A DNA stretch of 29,338 nucleotides from JAAYCI01 sp964367945. Lineage in GTDB: Bacteria > Bacillota > Clostridia > Oscillospirales > Ruminococcaceae. Below the pieces are notes generated by a model, which was given only the letters and a program-made list of their open reading frames with translations, was not told the origin of the DNA and searched no databases. The position numbers were made by a program, and so were the translations under genes. Location: NCBI GenBank assembly GCA_964367945.1, contig CAYIZZ010000015.1, forward strand, positions 1-29,338, written 5' to 3'. The stretch's first letter is position 1. Each line of letters starts with the position of its first letter. Positions 16,356 through 25,009 of the stretch are shown piece after piece.

Positions 16356-17507
16356 TTATGCATTTTCTCGCACATACCGACGTGCCTTTTCGTCACATTC
16401 ATATACATCTTGCAATGTATATTCTCCGGCATAGCTTTCGCTAAGAACACAACCCTCTACCAATCGGCCTATATCTAAAAATTTGATTTTATCTTTCAAA
16501 AACAAATCCACTGCTTCTTCGTTTGCTCCGTTTGCCGCACAAGGTGCCAATCCACCTTTTTCAGCCGCTATTCTGGCTGCTCGCAAACAGCGGAACGTTT
16601 CTTCATCCGGCATGCCAAAGTCAAGCTGTGTAATAGTTGTAAAGTCCAGCTCAGGCGCAGGACACTCTATCCTTTGCGGCCATGTTAGCGCATACTGAAT
16701 AGGCAAACGCATATCAGGTGTACCCAGCTGTGCCAACACGGAATTGTCCACAAACTGTACCATGGAATGAATAACACTTTGTCTTTGCACTACTATTTCA
16801 ATCTGCTGTGGTGGCAAGGAAAACAGCCACATCGCTTCAATAAACTCAAGGCCTTTGTTCATCATGCTGGCAGAATCTATGGTAATTTTTTGACCCATCA
16901 CCCAGTTTGGATGCTTTAAAGCTTCTTTTTTTGTCACGTGTAAAAGCTGGTCTGCTTTTTTGCCGTAAAACGGTCCACCCGATGCTGTGAGATATATTTT
17001 TTTCAAAGTTTTTGCCGAGTGCTCATCCTGCAGACACTGGAAAATAGCGCTGTGCTCGCTGTCTACCGGCAATAGCTTTGCACCTGTTTTCTTTTGCGCA
17101 TTTATCACAAGATTGCCACCTGCCACAAGACTTTCCTTGTTGGCCAGTGCCACATCCATGCCACCTTCCAGTGCAGTTAAAGTAGCGCCAAGACCTGCTA
17201 TGCCTACAATAGCGTTTATCACCATATCGGCACTGCATTCTTCCACTATTTTCCGCGCTGAATCTGCACCTTGCAAAATCTTTACTTTAGGGATTATGTC
17301 TTCCATGCGCTGCTTCAAAACCTGCGCAGCATCGTCATCTGCTACTGCCACCCACTGCGGCTTATACGCTCTTATCTGCTGTTCCAGCTTATCGATATTG
17401 CGGCCTGCCGCCAGTGCCACCACTTCATCTTTTGTCTTTGATATCACATCCAGGCTTTGTTCGCCTATCGAGCCGGTACTACCCAGCAATGCTATTTTTT
17501 TTGGCAT
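16356..17507 (-). CDS. dxr: 1-deoxy-D-xylulose-5-phosphate reductoisomerase
   Basis: Dxr commits deoxyxylulose phosphate to the MEP isoprenoid pathway using NADPH and a divalent metal. The nucleotide loop GSTGSIG is at 9-15. NKES (123-126) and LPVDSEHSAIFQCL (146-159) hold the metal and substrate residues. At 383 residues it is complete. The ribosome binding site is poor: GAGAGG lies 13 bases before the ATG. It precedes rseP by 26 bases and follows cdsA after a 92-base gap that shows only a short CACT/AGTG hairpin without a minus-strand T-run. Confidence 0.95.
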   Translation of the reverse strand: MPKKIALLGSTGSIGEQSLDVISKTKDEVVALAAGRNIDKLEQQIRAYKPQWVAVADDDAAQVLKQRMEDIIPKVKILQGADSARKIVEECSADMVINAIVGIAGLGATLTALEGGMDVALANKESLVAGGNLVINAQKKTGAKLLPVDSEHSAIFQCLQDEHSAKTLKKIYLTASGGPFYGKKADQLLHVTKKEALKHPNWVMGQKITIDSASMMNKGLEFIEAMWLFSLPPQQIEIVVQRQSVIHSMVQFVDNSVLAQLGTPDMRLPIQYALTWPQRIECPAPELDFTTITQLDFGMPDEETFRCLRAARIAAEKGGLAPCAANGANEEAVDLFLKDKIKFLDIGRLVEGCVLSESYAGEYTLQDVYECDEKARRYVRENA

Positions 17508-17599
17508 AGTTTATTCAAAGCCTCTCATAAATGATATATTACAACACTTTTTAGTGTATTTTGTGTCAAATTCCATTTTCAAAAAATCAATATCCCATT

Positions 17600-18463
17600 T
17601 CAAACTTGCAAAGTATAAAACATCCAACGTACCACAAGACACACCAGCGGTGCTATAAAAAGAACACTGTCGAACCTGTCAAGAATCCCTCCATGTCCGG
17701 GGAAAATGCTGCCGAAATCCTTCAGCCCATACTGACGTTTCACCGCCGAGGCGAACAAATCGCCTATTATGCCCAGTACCGAAGTCACCCCGCCAAGTAA
17801 AGTAACTAGTATGTAATACAGCAAATGCACCTCATCCATGCCGAAAATGCGTCCCACAAGCTGTACATAAATAAGCGTCACCACAAGGCTGATGCACATC
17901 GAGCCTATCACACCGCCAATAGCGCCCTCCACTGTTTTTTTCGGGCTGACTACCGGTGCCAGTTTGCGCTTACCAAATGCCCTTCCGGCAAAATATGCAC
18001 AAGTGTCGCCACCCCATGCATATGCCAAAATCAATATGGCAAAATATGTAGCATCAAAGCCATATTCCGCTTTTGGAAGTAGCATTTTAAGATAAACAAA
18101 GGAATAAAAACAGAACACAACCACTGCTGAAAAAACTGCCATGGCAGCTAGTTTTGCAAAATTCACTTTGCTGAACTTCACCACTACACATATCGCTAAA
18201 AACAGCACGAACAAATATGCCGCCGGAATAAGCATAGGAATAACATACTCATTATCCGCCAGCATGACAAGCGTGGCCATGGCTGAAAACGCAGCAAAGA
18301 TATATCCATCTTTTTTCTCAAACCCGAGTGCATTATACAGCTCATGAATAGCTAAAATACACACTCCTGCAAACAATAAGTTAAACCATATTGTCTCGTA
18401 AAACACCATTACAAGCCCTAAAACCACAAGGCCTACAAGGGAGGTCAACACCCTTACCTTCAT
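17600..18463 (-). CDS. cdsA: Phosphatidate cytidylyltransferase
   Basis: CdsA is an integral membrane enzyme that makes CDP-diacylglycerol, the branch point for phospholipids. The family signature runs from SAVKR (239-243) through FPGHGG to LDRFD near the C-terminus, with the conserved basic and acidic residues present. About seven or eight hydrophobic segments fill the rest of the 287 residues. AGGAGG precedes the ATG. It starts 23 bases after uppS, so the two lipid genes are coupled. Confidence 0.95.
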   Translation of the reverse strand: MKVRVLTSLVGLVVLGLVMVFYETIWFNLLFAGVCILAIHELYNALGFEKKDGYIFAAFSAMATLVMLADNEYVIPMLIPAAYLFVLFLAICVVVKFSKVNFAKLAAMAVFSAVVVFCFYSFVYLKMLLPKAEYGFDATYFAILILAYAWGGDTCAYFAGRAFGKRKLAPVVSPKKTVEGAIGGVIGSMCISLVVTLIYVQLVGRIFGMDEVHLLYYILVTLLGGVTSVLGIIGDLFASAVKRQYGLKDFGSIFPGHGGILDRFDSVLFIAPLVCLVVRWMFYTLQV

Positions 18464-18486
18464 GACACGCCTCCTAAAGACACCAT

Positions 18487-19197
18487 TTAAATTCCGCCAA
18501 AGCGTCTATTTCTACCGCAAAATTCCGCTATAGCCTTGTCAAAATCTGCTCTTGTGAAATCCGGCCACAATGTATCCACCGATACAAACTCTGCATATGC
18601 ACTTTGCCACAGCATAAAGTTTGAAAGTCGAAGTTCACCCGATGTACGAATAATCACATCCGGCCTTGGCTGATTTTTGGTATACAGGCAGTCTTCCATC
18701 TCTTTTTCAGTGATATCCTCTGCTTTCAGCTCTCCTTTTGCCACTTTTTGTGCCAAAAGTTTGGTCGCATGTAAGATTTCTTCCCTGCCACCGTAATTCA
18801 CTGCAATGTTCAGTATCATTCCGCTGCGCTGCGATGTGTCGGCTTCAATTTCATCCATCATGGCTATATGTTCTTTGCGTAGTGGGCTTCTATCACCTAA
18901 AAACACCACACGATTGTTCTCTTTACGATATTTATACAGCCGTTTCAAGCTTTCACCAAACAGGTCCATTATAGCGTTTATCTCGCTTTCAGGACGGCTC
19001 CAGTTTTCTGTGGAAAACGCATAATATGTAATGGCTGCCACATTCAGCTCGTTGGCATATCGGGTAATATCATCAAAAACGTCCGCGCCCTTTTTATGCC
19101 CGGCTGTCCTAGGCAGTTTTCTCTTTTTTGCCCATCTTCCATTACCATCCATGATAATGCCGATGGAAAGCCCTTGTGCAACATTATTTGATTGCAT
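18487..19197 (-). CDS. uppS: Isoprenyl transferase (undecaprenyl diphosphate synthase)
   Basis: UppS adds isopentenyl units in cis to make the C55 carrier for peptidoglycan and other wall polymers. The catalytic Asp17 is in IIMDGNGRWAKKR. FSTENWSRP (61-69) and RTSGELRLSNFML (184-196) are the substrate-binding motifs. The 236-residue length is normal. GGAGGGTGG lies just before the ATG. A terminator-like hairpin (19215-19247) ends 18 bases before the start codon, so expression seems to depend on read-through from frr. Confidence 0.95.
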   Translation of the reverse strand: MQSNNVAQGLSIGIIMDGNGRWAKKRKLPRTAGHKKGADVFDDITRYANELNVAAITYYAFSTENWSRPESEINAIMDLFGESLKRLYKYRKENNRVVFLGDRSPLRKEHIAMMDEIEADTSQRSGMILNIAVNYGGREEILHATKLLAQKVAKGELKAEDITEKEMEDCLYTKNQPRPDVIIRTSGELRLSNFMLWQSAYAEFVSVDTLWPDFTRADFDKAIAEFCGRNRRFGGI

Positions 19198-19214
19198 ATA
19201 CCACCCTCCATTCT

Positions 19215-19247
19215 AAAAAAAACCGCGCACCCGCGCGGCGGTTTTTT
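19215..19247 (-). terminator. Terminator-like hairpin directly before uppS
   Basis: CCGCGC (19223-19228) pairs with GCGCGG (19233-19238) around a four-base loop; on the minus strand eight T residues follow. A second fold, AAAAAACCGC (19217-19226) with GCGGTTTTTT (19238-19247), overlaps it. It lies 28 bases past the frr stop, and the T-run ends 18 bases before the uppS ATG. Confidence 0.8.
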
Positions 19248-19274
19248 ATTGCTTTACAAAACGATTGCACCCAC

Positions 19275-19832
19275 TTACAGTTCCATTATTTCTTTTGTCT
19301 TATCGGCGCAAGTGTTATCAATTTCTTTCACTTTAGCATCTGTCATTTTTTGAATCTCTGTTTCCAGATCTTTCAAATCATCTTCGGTAATTTCACTGGC
19401 TTTCTTTTGCTTTTTAAATAAGTCCATAGCCTCTCTGCGTATGTTGCGTACTGCTACCTTGGTCTCTTCACCCATTTTCAGCACATCTTTTGCCAGCTGT
19501 TTACGACGATCTTCAGTAAGTGGTGGGAACACCAGTCTCATTACCTTACCATCATTTGTTGGGTTTATGCCAATATCACTGGTCAAAACTGCCTTTTCAA
19601 TCAATTTCATCAGCGATGCATCCCAAGGTGAAATTACTAAAATTCTGGATTCCGCCACAGAAATTGCCGCCACTTGGTTTATAGGTGTGGGTGTACCATA
19701 ATAATCCACAATCACTTTATCCAACACCGCAGGGCTAGCCCTTCCTGCTCTCACAGCACCCAGTTCTTTATATAAATGTTGTAATGTTTTTTCCATTTTG
19801 TCCGCAAATGATTTTGTTGCTTGACTAGCCAT
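19275..19832 (-). CDS. frr: Ribosome recycling factor
   Basis: RRF works with EF-G to split the post-termination ribosome. The 185-residue protein shows the family hallmarks: a basic VRAGRASPAVLDKV segment near 27-40, YYGTPTPINQVAAI, and the C-terminal long helices with VAVRNIRREAMD. The start follows AAGGAGG. It lies 92 bases after pyrH, the conserved neighbour, and is followed by a terminator-like hairpin. Confidence 0.97.
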   Translation of the reverse strand: MASQATKSFADKMEKTLQHLYKELGAVRAGRASPAVLDKVIVDYYGTPTPINQVAAISVAESRILVISPWDASLMKLIEKAVLTSDIGINPTNDGKVMRLVFPPLTEDRRKQLAKDVLKMGEETKVAVRNIRREAMDLFKKQKKASEITEDDLKDLETEIQKMTDAKVKEIDNTCADKTKEIMEL

Positions 19833-19924
19833 AATATATCCTCCTTTTATTTACAAGCGCAATATATTCTTCATTGCTTAAAATTTACTATAACCTGCAC
19901 ACATACCTTTCAGCATACTGCTTA

Positions 19925-20635
19925 TTATCCTTCTGTCACCACAGTACCTACTGTTTCTCCCTTTACTGCCTTTGCAAGGTTGTCGGGGTTACTGATATCA
20001 AACACCACAATGGGTAATGCGTTATCACGGCACATCGTAGCCGCAGTAGAGTCCATCACCTTAAGCTGTTTTTCCAGCATTTCGCTAAAAGTAAGAGTGT
20101 CATATTTTATTGCATCATCATATTTTTTCGGATCTTTATCATACACGCCATCCACCATGGTGGCTTTAAATATAACATCTGCGTTGATCTCTGCCGCACG
20201 TAGTGCCGAGGCTGTATCGGTGGAGAAATAAGGATTGCCTGTGCCGCAAGCTAAAATCACAATACGACCTTTTTCCATGTGACGCACAGACTTATTTCGG
20301 ATATACGGCTCTGCAATTTGCTGCATAGTAATTGCTGTTTGCACCCGCACCCCTACTCCTATTTTTTCCAGCGCATCTGCCACCGCTAAAGAGTTCATCA
20401 CTGTGCCCAGCATTCCTATTTGGTCAGAACGTGTGCGCTCGATATGCACACCGTCGCGACCTCGCCAAAAGTTTCCGCCACCCACAACAATGGCAATTTG
20501 CACCCCTAGATCATGCACTTGCTTAATGCCTCTGCATATCTCTTGTATGGTTTCAGAACAAAGTCCAAAACCCACATCACCCGACAACGCTTCTCCACTA
20601 AGTTTTAGCAAAATTCTTTTATACTTCACTGCCAT
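19925..20635 (-). CDS. pyrH: UMP kinase
   Basis: PyrH phosphorylates UMP to UDP and is allosterically controlled in bacteria. I start it at the Met of MAVKYKRILL: GGAG lies 9 bases before it, and an upstream ATG five codons earlier has an AAGG that is too close. The 236-residue protein shows the amino acid kinase fold: KLSGEAL (11-17), VGGGNFWRGR (51-60) and ACGTGNPYFSTDTAS. The promoter at 20749-20777 and the secDF terminator upstream make it the first gene of the housekeeping cluster. Confidence 0.96.
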   Translation of the reverse strand: MAVKYKRILLKLSGEALSGDVGFGLCSETIQEICRGIKQVHDLGVQIAIVVGGGNFWRGRDGVHIERTRSDQIGMLGTVMNSLAVADALEKIGVGVRVQTAITMQQIAEPYIRNKSVRHMEKGRIVILACGTGNPYFSTDTASALRAAEINADVIFKATMVDGVYDKDPKKYDDAIKYDTLTFSEMLEKQLKVMDSTAATMCRDNALPIVVFDISNPDNLAKAVKGETVGTVVTEG

Positions 20636-20748
20636 GTTGTTTTTCTCCATACCTTATAGTGTACGATCTCTTATCGCATCTCAAAATCTTTTTTCAACGT
20701 TGTTTTTTGCCATGTCACAAAACACACAAAATAATATTCCTAATAAAT

Positions 20749-20777
20749 ATATTACAATAGTTCGCCTCGAATGTAAA
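20749..20777 (-). promoter_or_regulatory. Promoter of pyrH and the downstream cluster
   Basis: TTTACA (20777-20772) and TAATAT (20754-20749) are 17 bases apart on the minus strand, just after the secDF terminator. The transcript would start near 20742, leaving a leader of about 105 bases before the pyrH ATG. No regulator site can be named. Confidence 0.6.
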
Positions 20778-20802
20778 GCCTGCTTTTCACTTTTGCTTGC
20801 TG

Positions 20803-20845
20803 AAAAACAAAGCGAATACCAAGGCAGTTCCTCAGTATCCGCTTT
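20803..20845 (-). terminator. Terminator after secDF
   Basis: AAAGCG (20809-20814) pairs with CGCTTT (20840-20845); inside, ATAC/GTAT and AGG/CCT extend the stem across small mismatches. On the minus strand TTTGTTTTT follows. It lies 14 bases beyond the secDF stop. Confidence 0.7.
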
Positions 20846-20858
20846 GCTTTATCTGTTT

Positions 20859-23324
20859 TTAGTTGTCGCCGGTTTTTTCATCATCAACATCATTATTTTC
20901 AGCTTCAACTTTTTCTTTTTTAGGCTCTTCTTTTTTAGATCCTGTTTTAGACTCTGATTTTTTTTCTTTCAGTTCTTTTTTTGCAGTTTTCGCTATTTTT
21001 TCTTCCCAGCTCACCCACAACGGACCTGCGATGCAAATGGTGCTATACACACCTGAGAACATGCCTATCATCAGCGGGAATGCAAATGTGAATATGCTAT
21101 CAAGGCCATATACCACCGAGAAAATACACACACAACCCAGCGAAATCACAGTGGTGATAGTGGTTTTAATCGAGCGTTTCAAGCTTTGATTAATGGATAA
21201 ATTCACAAGTTCCGGGAAAGATTTGCTGCGACCAAACAGGCCTCTGTTTTCCCTTATGCGGTCATACACCACTACGGTGTCATTGATGGAATAACCCAAA
21301 ATGGTGAGCATTGCAGCAATAAAGTTTCCGGAAAGTGGAATGCCCATCACTACATACACGCCATACACAATAATCAAATCATGTACAAGTGCCACAACAG
21401 CTGTCAGGCCACCGCGCCAACCACCGATTTTTCTAAAGCGAACACCGATATACAGTAGAATCAGCGCCGAGGCTATAATCACAGCCAGCACACATTTCAT
21501 AAGGAATGTTTGACCCATGCTTGGCTCAACATTATTTACTTCCAGTTGTGTAAACATGCTTGCAGGGAAACTTTCGTTCAGGGCTGTGTCCAGAGCATCT
21601 AAAGTTTCCACCGCTACCGTTTCACTTCCCGGCATGGCGATAGTCATGGATTTTTGTCCTGTGCCGTCATCACCTATTTGAATAGATGTCTCAGTGCCCA
21701 GAGCTCCATCTACCACTGTTTGGATCTCTTCAATGCTCATCTCGCCTTCATATCCATAGCGAATCATTGCGCCGCCACGGAACTGCACATCCATGTCTAC
21801 ACCTACGCCAAAACTTGCCAGCACAATGCCCACAATAAGTACTATAGACAGCATGAATGTTCTTTTGCGATTTTTCACAATTTCCAGCGGTTTTTCTGCC
21901 GGTGGGGCTTTTCCGTCTTTTGTTGCACCGTAAAGCACAGGATTTTTCAGTGCTTTAAACTTTGAAAGTGAATATAGCATCACGCGATTTGCTAGCACAC
22001 CAAACAGGAAGTTTAGCAGCACACCAAAGAACAATGTATATCCAAACGAGTAAATCGTGCCTGCAGTAGACGGACCAAACCAGAAGAACACAGGTGACAA
22101 TATAGTAGCAAATATGCCGTCTGTCGGCCCAAAAGCACCCATCAGTATCATCGCCACAATAAGCACTGTCACGTTACTGTCTATAATGGTAGGCAAGCCT
22201 CTTGCAAAACCACTACGCAGTGCAACGTCCAGCTTTTTACCACTGTAAAGTTCTTCTTTTATACGCTCTGCAGTAATAACACTTGCGTCCACACCCATGC
22301 CGATGGCCAAGATGATACCGGCGATACCGGGCAAGGTCAATGTGGCGCTCGGGAATACTGCAAAATACCTTGATACCAGTGCAATTGTCATGGCTGTTTG
22401 GCCTATAATTGCCAACGAGGCCACCATGCCAGGTAGACGATAACTAAATATCATAAAGCCTACAATCAGCACAATTGCGGCAATGCCTGCCAGCACCATA
22501 GCTTGCAAAGACTGCTCGCCAAGTATCGGGCTGATGGTGGAATAACTTTCAGCTTGTAGAGCAAACGGCAAAGCACCTGCATTAATTCTATCTGCCAGCA
22601 GCTTTGAGCTTTCAGGGTCAAAACCACCCGAAATAATAGCTGTTTCAGAGTTGATGGCTGTGCTCACTGATGGGTTGGATATCATGGTATCATCCATCCA
22701 AATCGAGATGCTTCCGCCACTTTCTGCTATACGTGCAGTTGCCTCGGCAAACTTCACTGTACCTTCATCTGTGAGTGAAAGTAGCACATGATGCTCGTTT
22801 GTGCCACCGGCATCTATCGGGCCGTATTGCGACTGGGCTTCCGCAATGTCATCGCCTTCTAAGATAATGGTTTCGGCAGTTACACCTGTGGGCAGGCCTG
22901 TGGTCGAATCGGTCTCGGCACCTTCACGGAAGGTAAGCACTGCCGCAACGGACAATTCTTGAATGGTAGTTTGCGGATCAAATTCTGTCTCGTCCGCCTG
23001 CCATGGGAAACGCAAAATAACGCGTCCTTGCGACACATCTTTGTATAATTCATAGTCTGCAATGCCAAGGCTTAGTAGCCGCTGCTCAATAACAGCTTGC
23101 GCTGCATCCATTTGTTCTTCGCTTGGCTCCACATCAATAGCCGGAACAAACGAAACCTCCACACCGCCACGAATATCAATTCCAAATCGAATATCCGAAG
23201 CAGGCCTTACAACTTGTGTCACAACATCACCATACCGTGAATCAACACCGGTAAATGTGGTGACAGATATAAACAAAATCACCAATGCAACAATAAAAAA
23301 CCAAATTCTTCCTCTTTTTTTCAT
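20859..23324 (-). CDS. secDF: Protein translocase subunits SecD and SecF, fused
   Basis: SecDF uses the proton gradient to pull proteins out of the SecYEG channel on the outer side. I start it at the Met of MKKRGRIWFF, with GGAGG 5 bases upstream, giving 821 residues. The SecD half (about 1-460) has FGIDIRGGVEV (47-57), a large extracellular domain and GMGVDASVITAERIKEEL (342-359). The SecF half starts near 485 with KNRKRTFMLS, then VQFRGGAMIRYGYEG and SINDTVVVYDRIRENRG. Twelve membrane helices are expected. Odd points are an extra hydrophobic stretch between the last SecD helices (about 398-427) and a Lys/Glu-rich tail of about 45 residues. Fusion is known in Bacillus and many Clostridia. 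No yajC is nearby. Confidence 0.94.
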   Translation of the reverse strand: MKKRGRIWFFIVALVILFISVTTFTGVDSRYGDVVTQVVRPASDIRFGIDIRGGVEVSFVPAIDVEPSEEQMDAAQAVIEQRLLSLGIADYELYKDVSQGRVILRFPWQADETEFDPQTTIQELSVAAVLTFREGAETDSTTGLPTGVTAETIILEGDDIAEAQSQYGPIDAGGTNEHHVLLSLTDEGTVKFAEATARIAESGGSISIWMDDTMISNPSVSTAINSETAIISGGFDPESSKLLADRINAGALPFALQAESYSTISPILGEQSLQAMVLAGIAAIVLIVGFMIFSYRLPGMVASLAIIGQTAMTIALVSRYFAVFPSATLTLPGIAGIILAIGMGVDASVITAERIKEELYSGKKLDVALRSGFARGLPTIIDSNVTVLIVAMILMGAFGPTDGIFATILSPVFFWFGPSTAGTIYSFGYTLFFGVLLNFLFGVLANRVMLYSLSKFKALKNPVLYGATKDGKAPPAEKPLEIVKNRKRTFMLSIVLIVGIVLASFGVGVDMDVQFRGGAMIRYGYEGEMSIEEIQTVVDGALGTETSIQIGDDGTGQKSMTIAMPGSETVAVETLDALDTALNESFPASMFTQLEVNNVEPSMGQTFLMKCVLAVIIASALILLYIGVRFRKIGGWRGGLTAVVALVHDLIIVYGVYVVMGIPLSGNFIAAMLTILGYSINDTVVVYDRIRENRGLFGRSKSFPELVNLSINQSLKRSIKTTITTVISLGCVCIFSVVYGLDSIFTFAFPLMIGMFSGVYSTICIAGPLWVSWEEKIAKTAKKELKEKKSESKTGSKKEEPKKEKVEAENNDVDDEKTGDN

Positions 23325-23346
23325 CCTGTCCTCCAAGCTGACATAA

Positions 23347-23405
23347 TTATGACCAATTTATTCATGCTGATTGGCACAAAATAACCAAGTTGCAAATGGT
23401 CATAA
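23347..23405 (-). promoter_or_regulatory. Long-range inverted repeat upstream of secDF
   Basis: TTATGACCA (23347-23355) and TGGTCATAA (23397-23405) form a perfect nine-base inverted repeat 41 bases apart, with a TTGG/CCAA pair inside. It lies between the aminotransferase stop (23448) and the secDF ATG (23324), ending 22 bases before that ATG. No T-run follows, so it does not look like an ordinary terminator. It may be a structured leader or paired operator half-sites. Confidence 0.4.
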
Positions 23406-23447
23406 GGTGCGCTATTTATAACAATGCTATACAAGCAATATCAACTT

Positions 23448-24722
23448 TTATCCTTTTTCTGCAATCAGCTTTTCCACACTGGCAATACGTGTGGCAATGC
23501 AAAGCAGTTCAGCCGCTATTTTCAGTTCTTCCATCGGTGGGTATGTAGGCGCTATACGTATGTGGTTATCATTAGGGTCATTTCCATATGGGAATGCCGC
23601 ACCCGCACCGGTAAGTACCATTCCTACCTGCTTGCACAAATCCACAATACGTTTCGCACACCCATCCATGGTATATAGGCTGATGAAATATCCACCTTTT
23701 GGGTTTGTCCACTTAACTGCATCACCAAGAACACCCAGCTGTGCTTTTAATGTTTCATCTACTATGTCAAACTTCGGCTTCAATATAGCCGCTTGTTTCT
23801 TCATGTGCTGCTCAACGCCCACGCTTTTTAGGAAACGTGTATGGCGTAGTTGGCTCATTTTATCAAAACTAATGATGACCGGGAACATAAACGTTGCAAA
23901 TCTATCAATATTGTATTTACTGGCAGACATCGCGCCCACACCGGCACCTGCAAATGTGATTTTGCTGGTAGACATAAACATCAGCACTCTGTCTGCATTG
24001 CCTGCTTTTTTACACTCATCCAAAATATCCGGGCATTTGTCGCCCTCATCAGCCAAATGATGCAAGCCGTATGCGTTATCCCAGAAAACACGAAAATCTT
24101 TAGCAGCTGTCTTCATGTTTGCTAGGCGCTTTGCAGTCTCTTGGCTACATGTATAGCCATCCGGATTTGAATAAACCGGAACAATCCAAATACCTTTTAC
24201 ATCTTCGTCCTCTACCAGTTTTTCCACCACATCCATATCAGGACCGGTAGGTAGCATCGGTACCGCTATCAGCTCAAAGCCAAATGATTCTGTGATGCGA
24301 AAATGTCTGTCATATCCGGGTGCAGGACACAAAAATTTCGGTTTTTCGGTTTTTTGCCATGGTGCTACCCCGTCTACAAAACCATGTCTCCATCCCATTT
24401 GCACTGAAAAATACATCAGCTCAAGGCTTGCACTACCACCAACAAAAGTTTCTTCTGCTGTTGTGCCAAACCACTGCGCAAACATACGACGAGCCTCGCC
24501 TATTCCAGCTAAGTCGCCGTAATTGCGAGTATCCACACCATCCTCGTCTATATAATCTGTCACTGATAAAAGCCCCATAGACAAATCTAATTGCTCCGGA
24601 CCCGGCTTACCGCGCGACATATCGAGTTTCAAACCCTTTTGTGCGAACTCTTCATATTGCCCTTGAAGTTTTTCTTTTTCTGCTAAAAGTGCAGACTTAT
24701 CCATTTTCAGATAATCTGACAT
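23448..24722 (-). CDS. PLP-dependent aminotransferase, group Ic aspartate aminotransferase-like
   Basis: This 424-residue fold-type I PLP enzyme belongs to the branch typified by actinobacterial group Ic aspartate aminotransferases. The family opening LDMSRGKPGPEQLDLS is at 33-48. The cofactor residues are Asp215 in FWDNAYGLHHL and the Schiff-base Lys254 in MSTSKITFAGAG. It probably transfers amino groups between aspartate or a related amino acid and 2-oxoglutarate. GAGGAG lies just before the ATG. It stands alone between tRNA-Ser and secDF, with a predicted leader of about 190 bases. The exact substrate is uncertain. Confidence 0.87.
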   Translation of the reverse strand: MSDYLKMDKSALLAEKEKLQGQYEEFAQKGLKLDMSRGKPGPEQLDLSMGLLSVTDYIDEDGVDTRNYGDLAGIGEARRMFAQWFGTTAEETFVGGSASLELMYFSVQMGWRHGFVDGVAPWQKTEKPKFLCPAPGYDRHFRITESFGFELIAVPMLPTGPDMDVVEKLVEDEDVKGIWIVPVYSNPDGYTCSQETAKRLANMKTAAKDFRVFWDNAYGLHHLADEGDKCPDILDECKKAGNADRVLMFMSTSKITFAGAGVGAMSASKYNIDRFATFMFPVIISFDKMSQLRHTRFLKSVGVEQHMKKQAAILKPKFDIVDETLKAQLGVLGDAVKWTNPKGGYFISLYTMDGCAKRIVDLCKQVGMVLTGAGAAFPYGNDPNDNHIRIAPTYPPMEELKIAAELLCIATRIASVEKLIAEKG

Positions 24723-24921
24723 ATATACTTTCTCCTCTCATATCATATAACTAACGTAGACATTGACTGATCTTTGCCTAGCACCGTTTTTATCTTACGT
24801 TCATACATTTAAACTCAATTCGGTTTATCATAATGTAAAAATAAGTGTATAATGTGATATTCCTTTTCCAGCTCGATTTGTTATAAATATCCACATTACC
24901 TTTTATGACAAATACTAAAGT

Positions 24922-24950
24922 ATTATAATACAATTTATAAAATAAAACAA
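24922..24950 (-). promoter_or_regulatory. Promoter of the aminotransferase gene
   Basis: TTGTTT (24950-24945) and a perfect TATAAT (24927-24922) are 17 bases apart on the minus strand. The start near 24915 gives a leader of about 190 bases. It stands back to back with the tRNA-Ser promoter (24960-24988). The region is very AT-rich, and I recognise no riboswitch class in the leader (24723-24915). Confidence 0.55.
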
Positions 24951-24959
24951 GAGTTTTGC

Positions 24960-24988
24960 TTGACAATACTTCATGATTTTAGTAATAT
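24960..24988 (+). promoter_or_regulatory. Promoter of tRNA-Ser
   Basis: A perfect TTGACA (24960-24965) and TAATAT (24983-24988) are 17 bases apart, ending 21 bases before the mature tRNA. This is the best -35 match in the window, as expected for a stable RNA gene. Confidence 0.85.
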
Positions 24989-25009
24989 AGGAAAGCAAGG
25001 AAATTATAT

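Noticed and set aside
17508..17599. Promoter in the cdsA-dxr gap (TTGACA then TAATAT on the minus strand)
   Set aside because: The elements are about 22 bases apart, too far for a normal promoter, and the alternative -10 matches are also badly spaced.
16987..17658. 223-codon plus-strand reading frame across dxr
   Set aside because: Antisense to the conserved N-terminal half of dxr, with no family motif; shadow frame.
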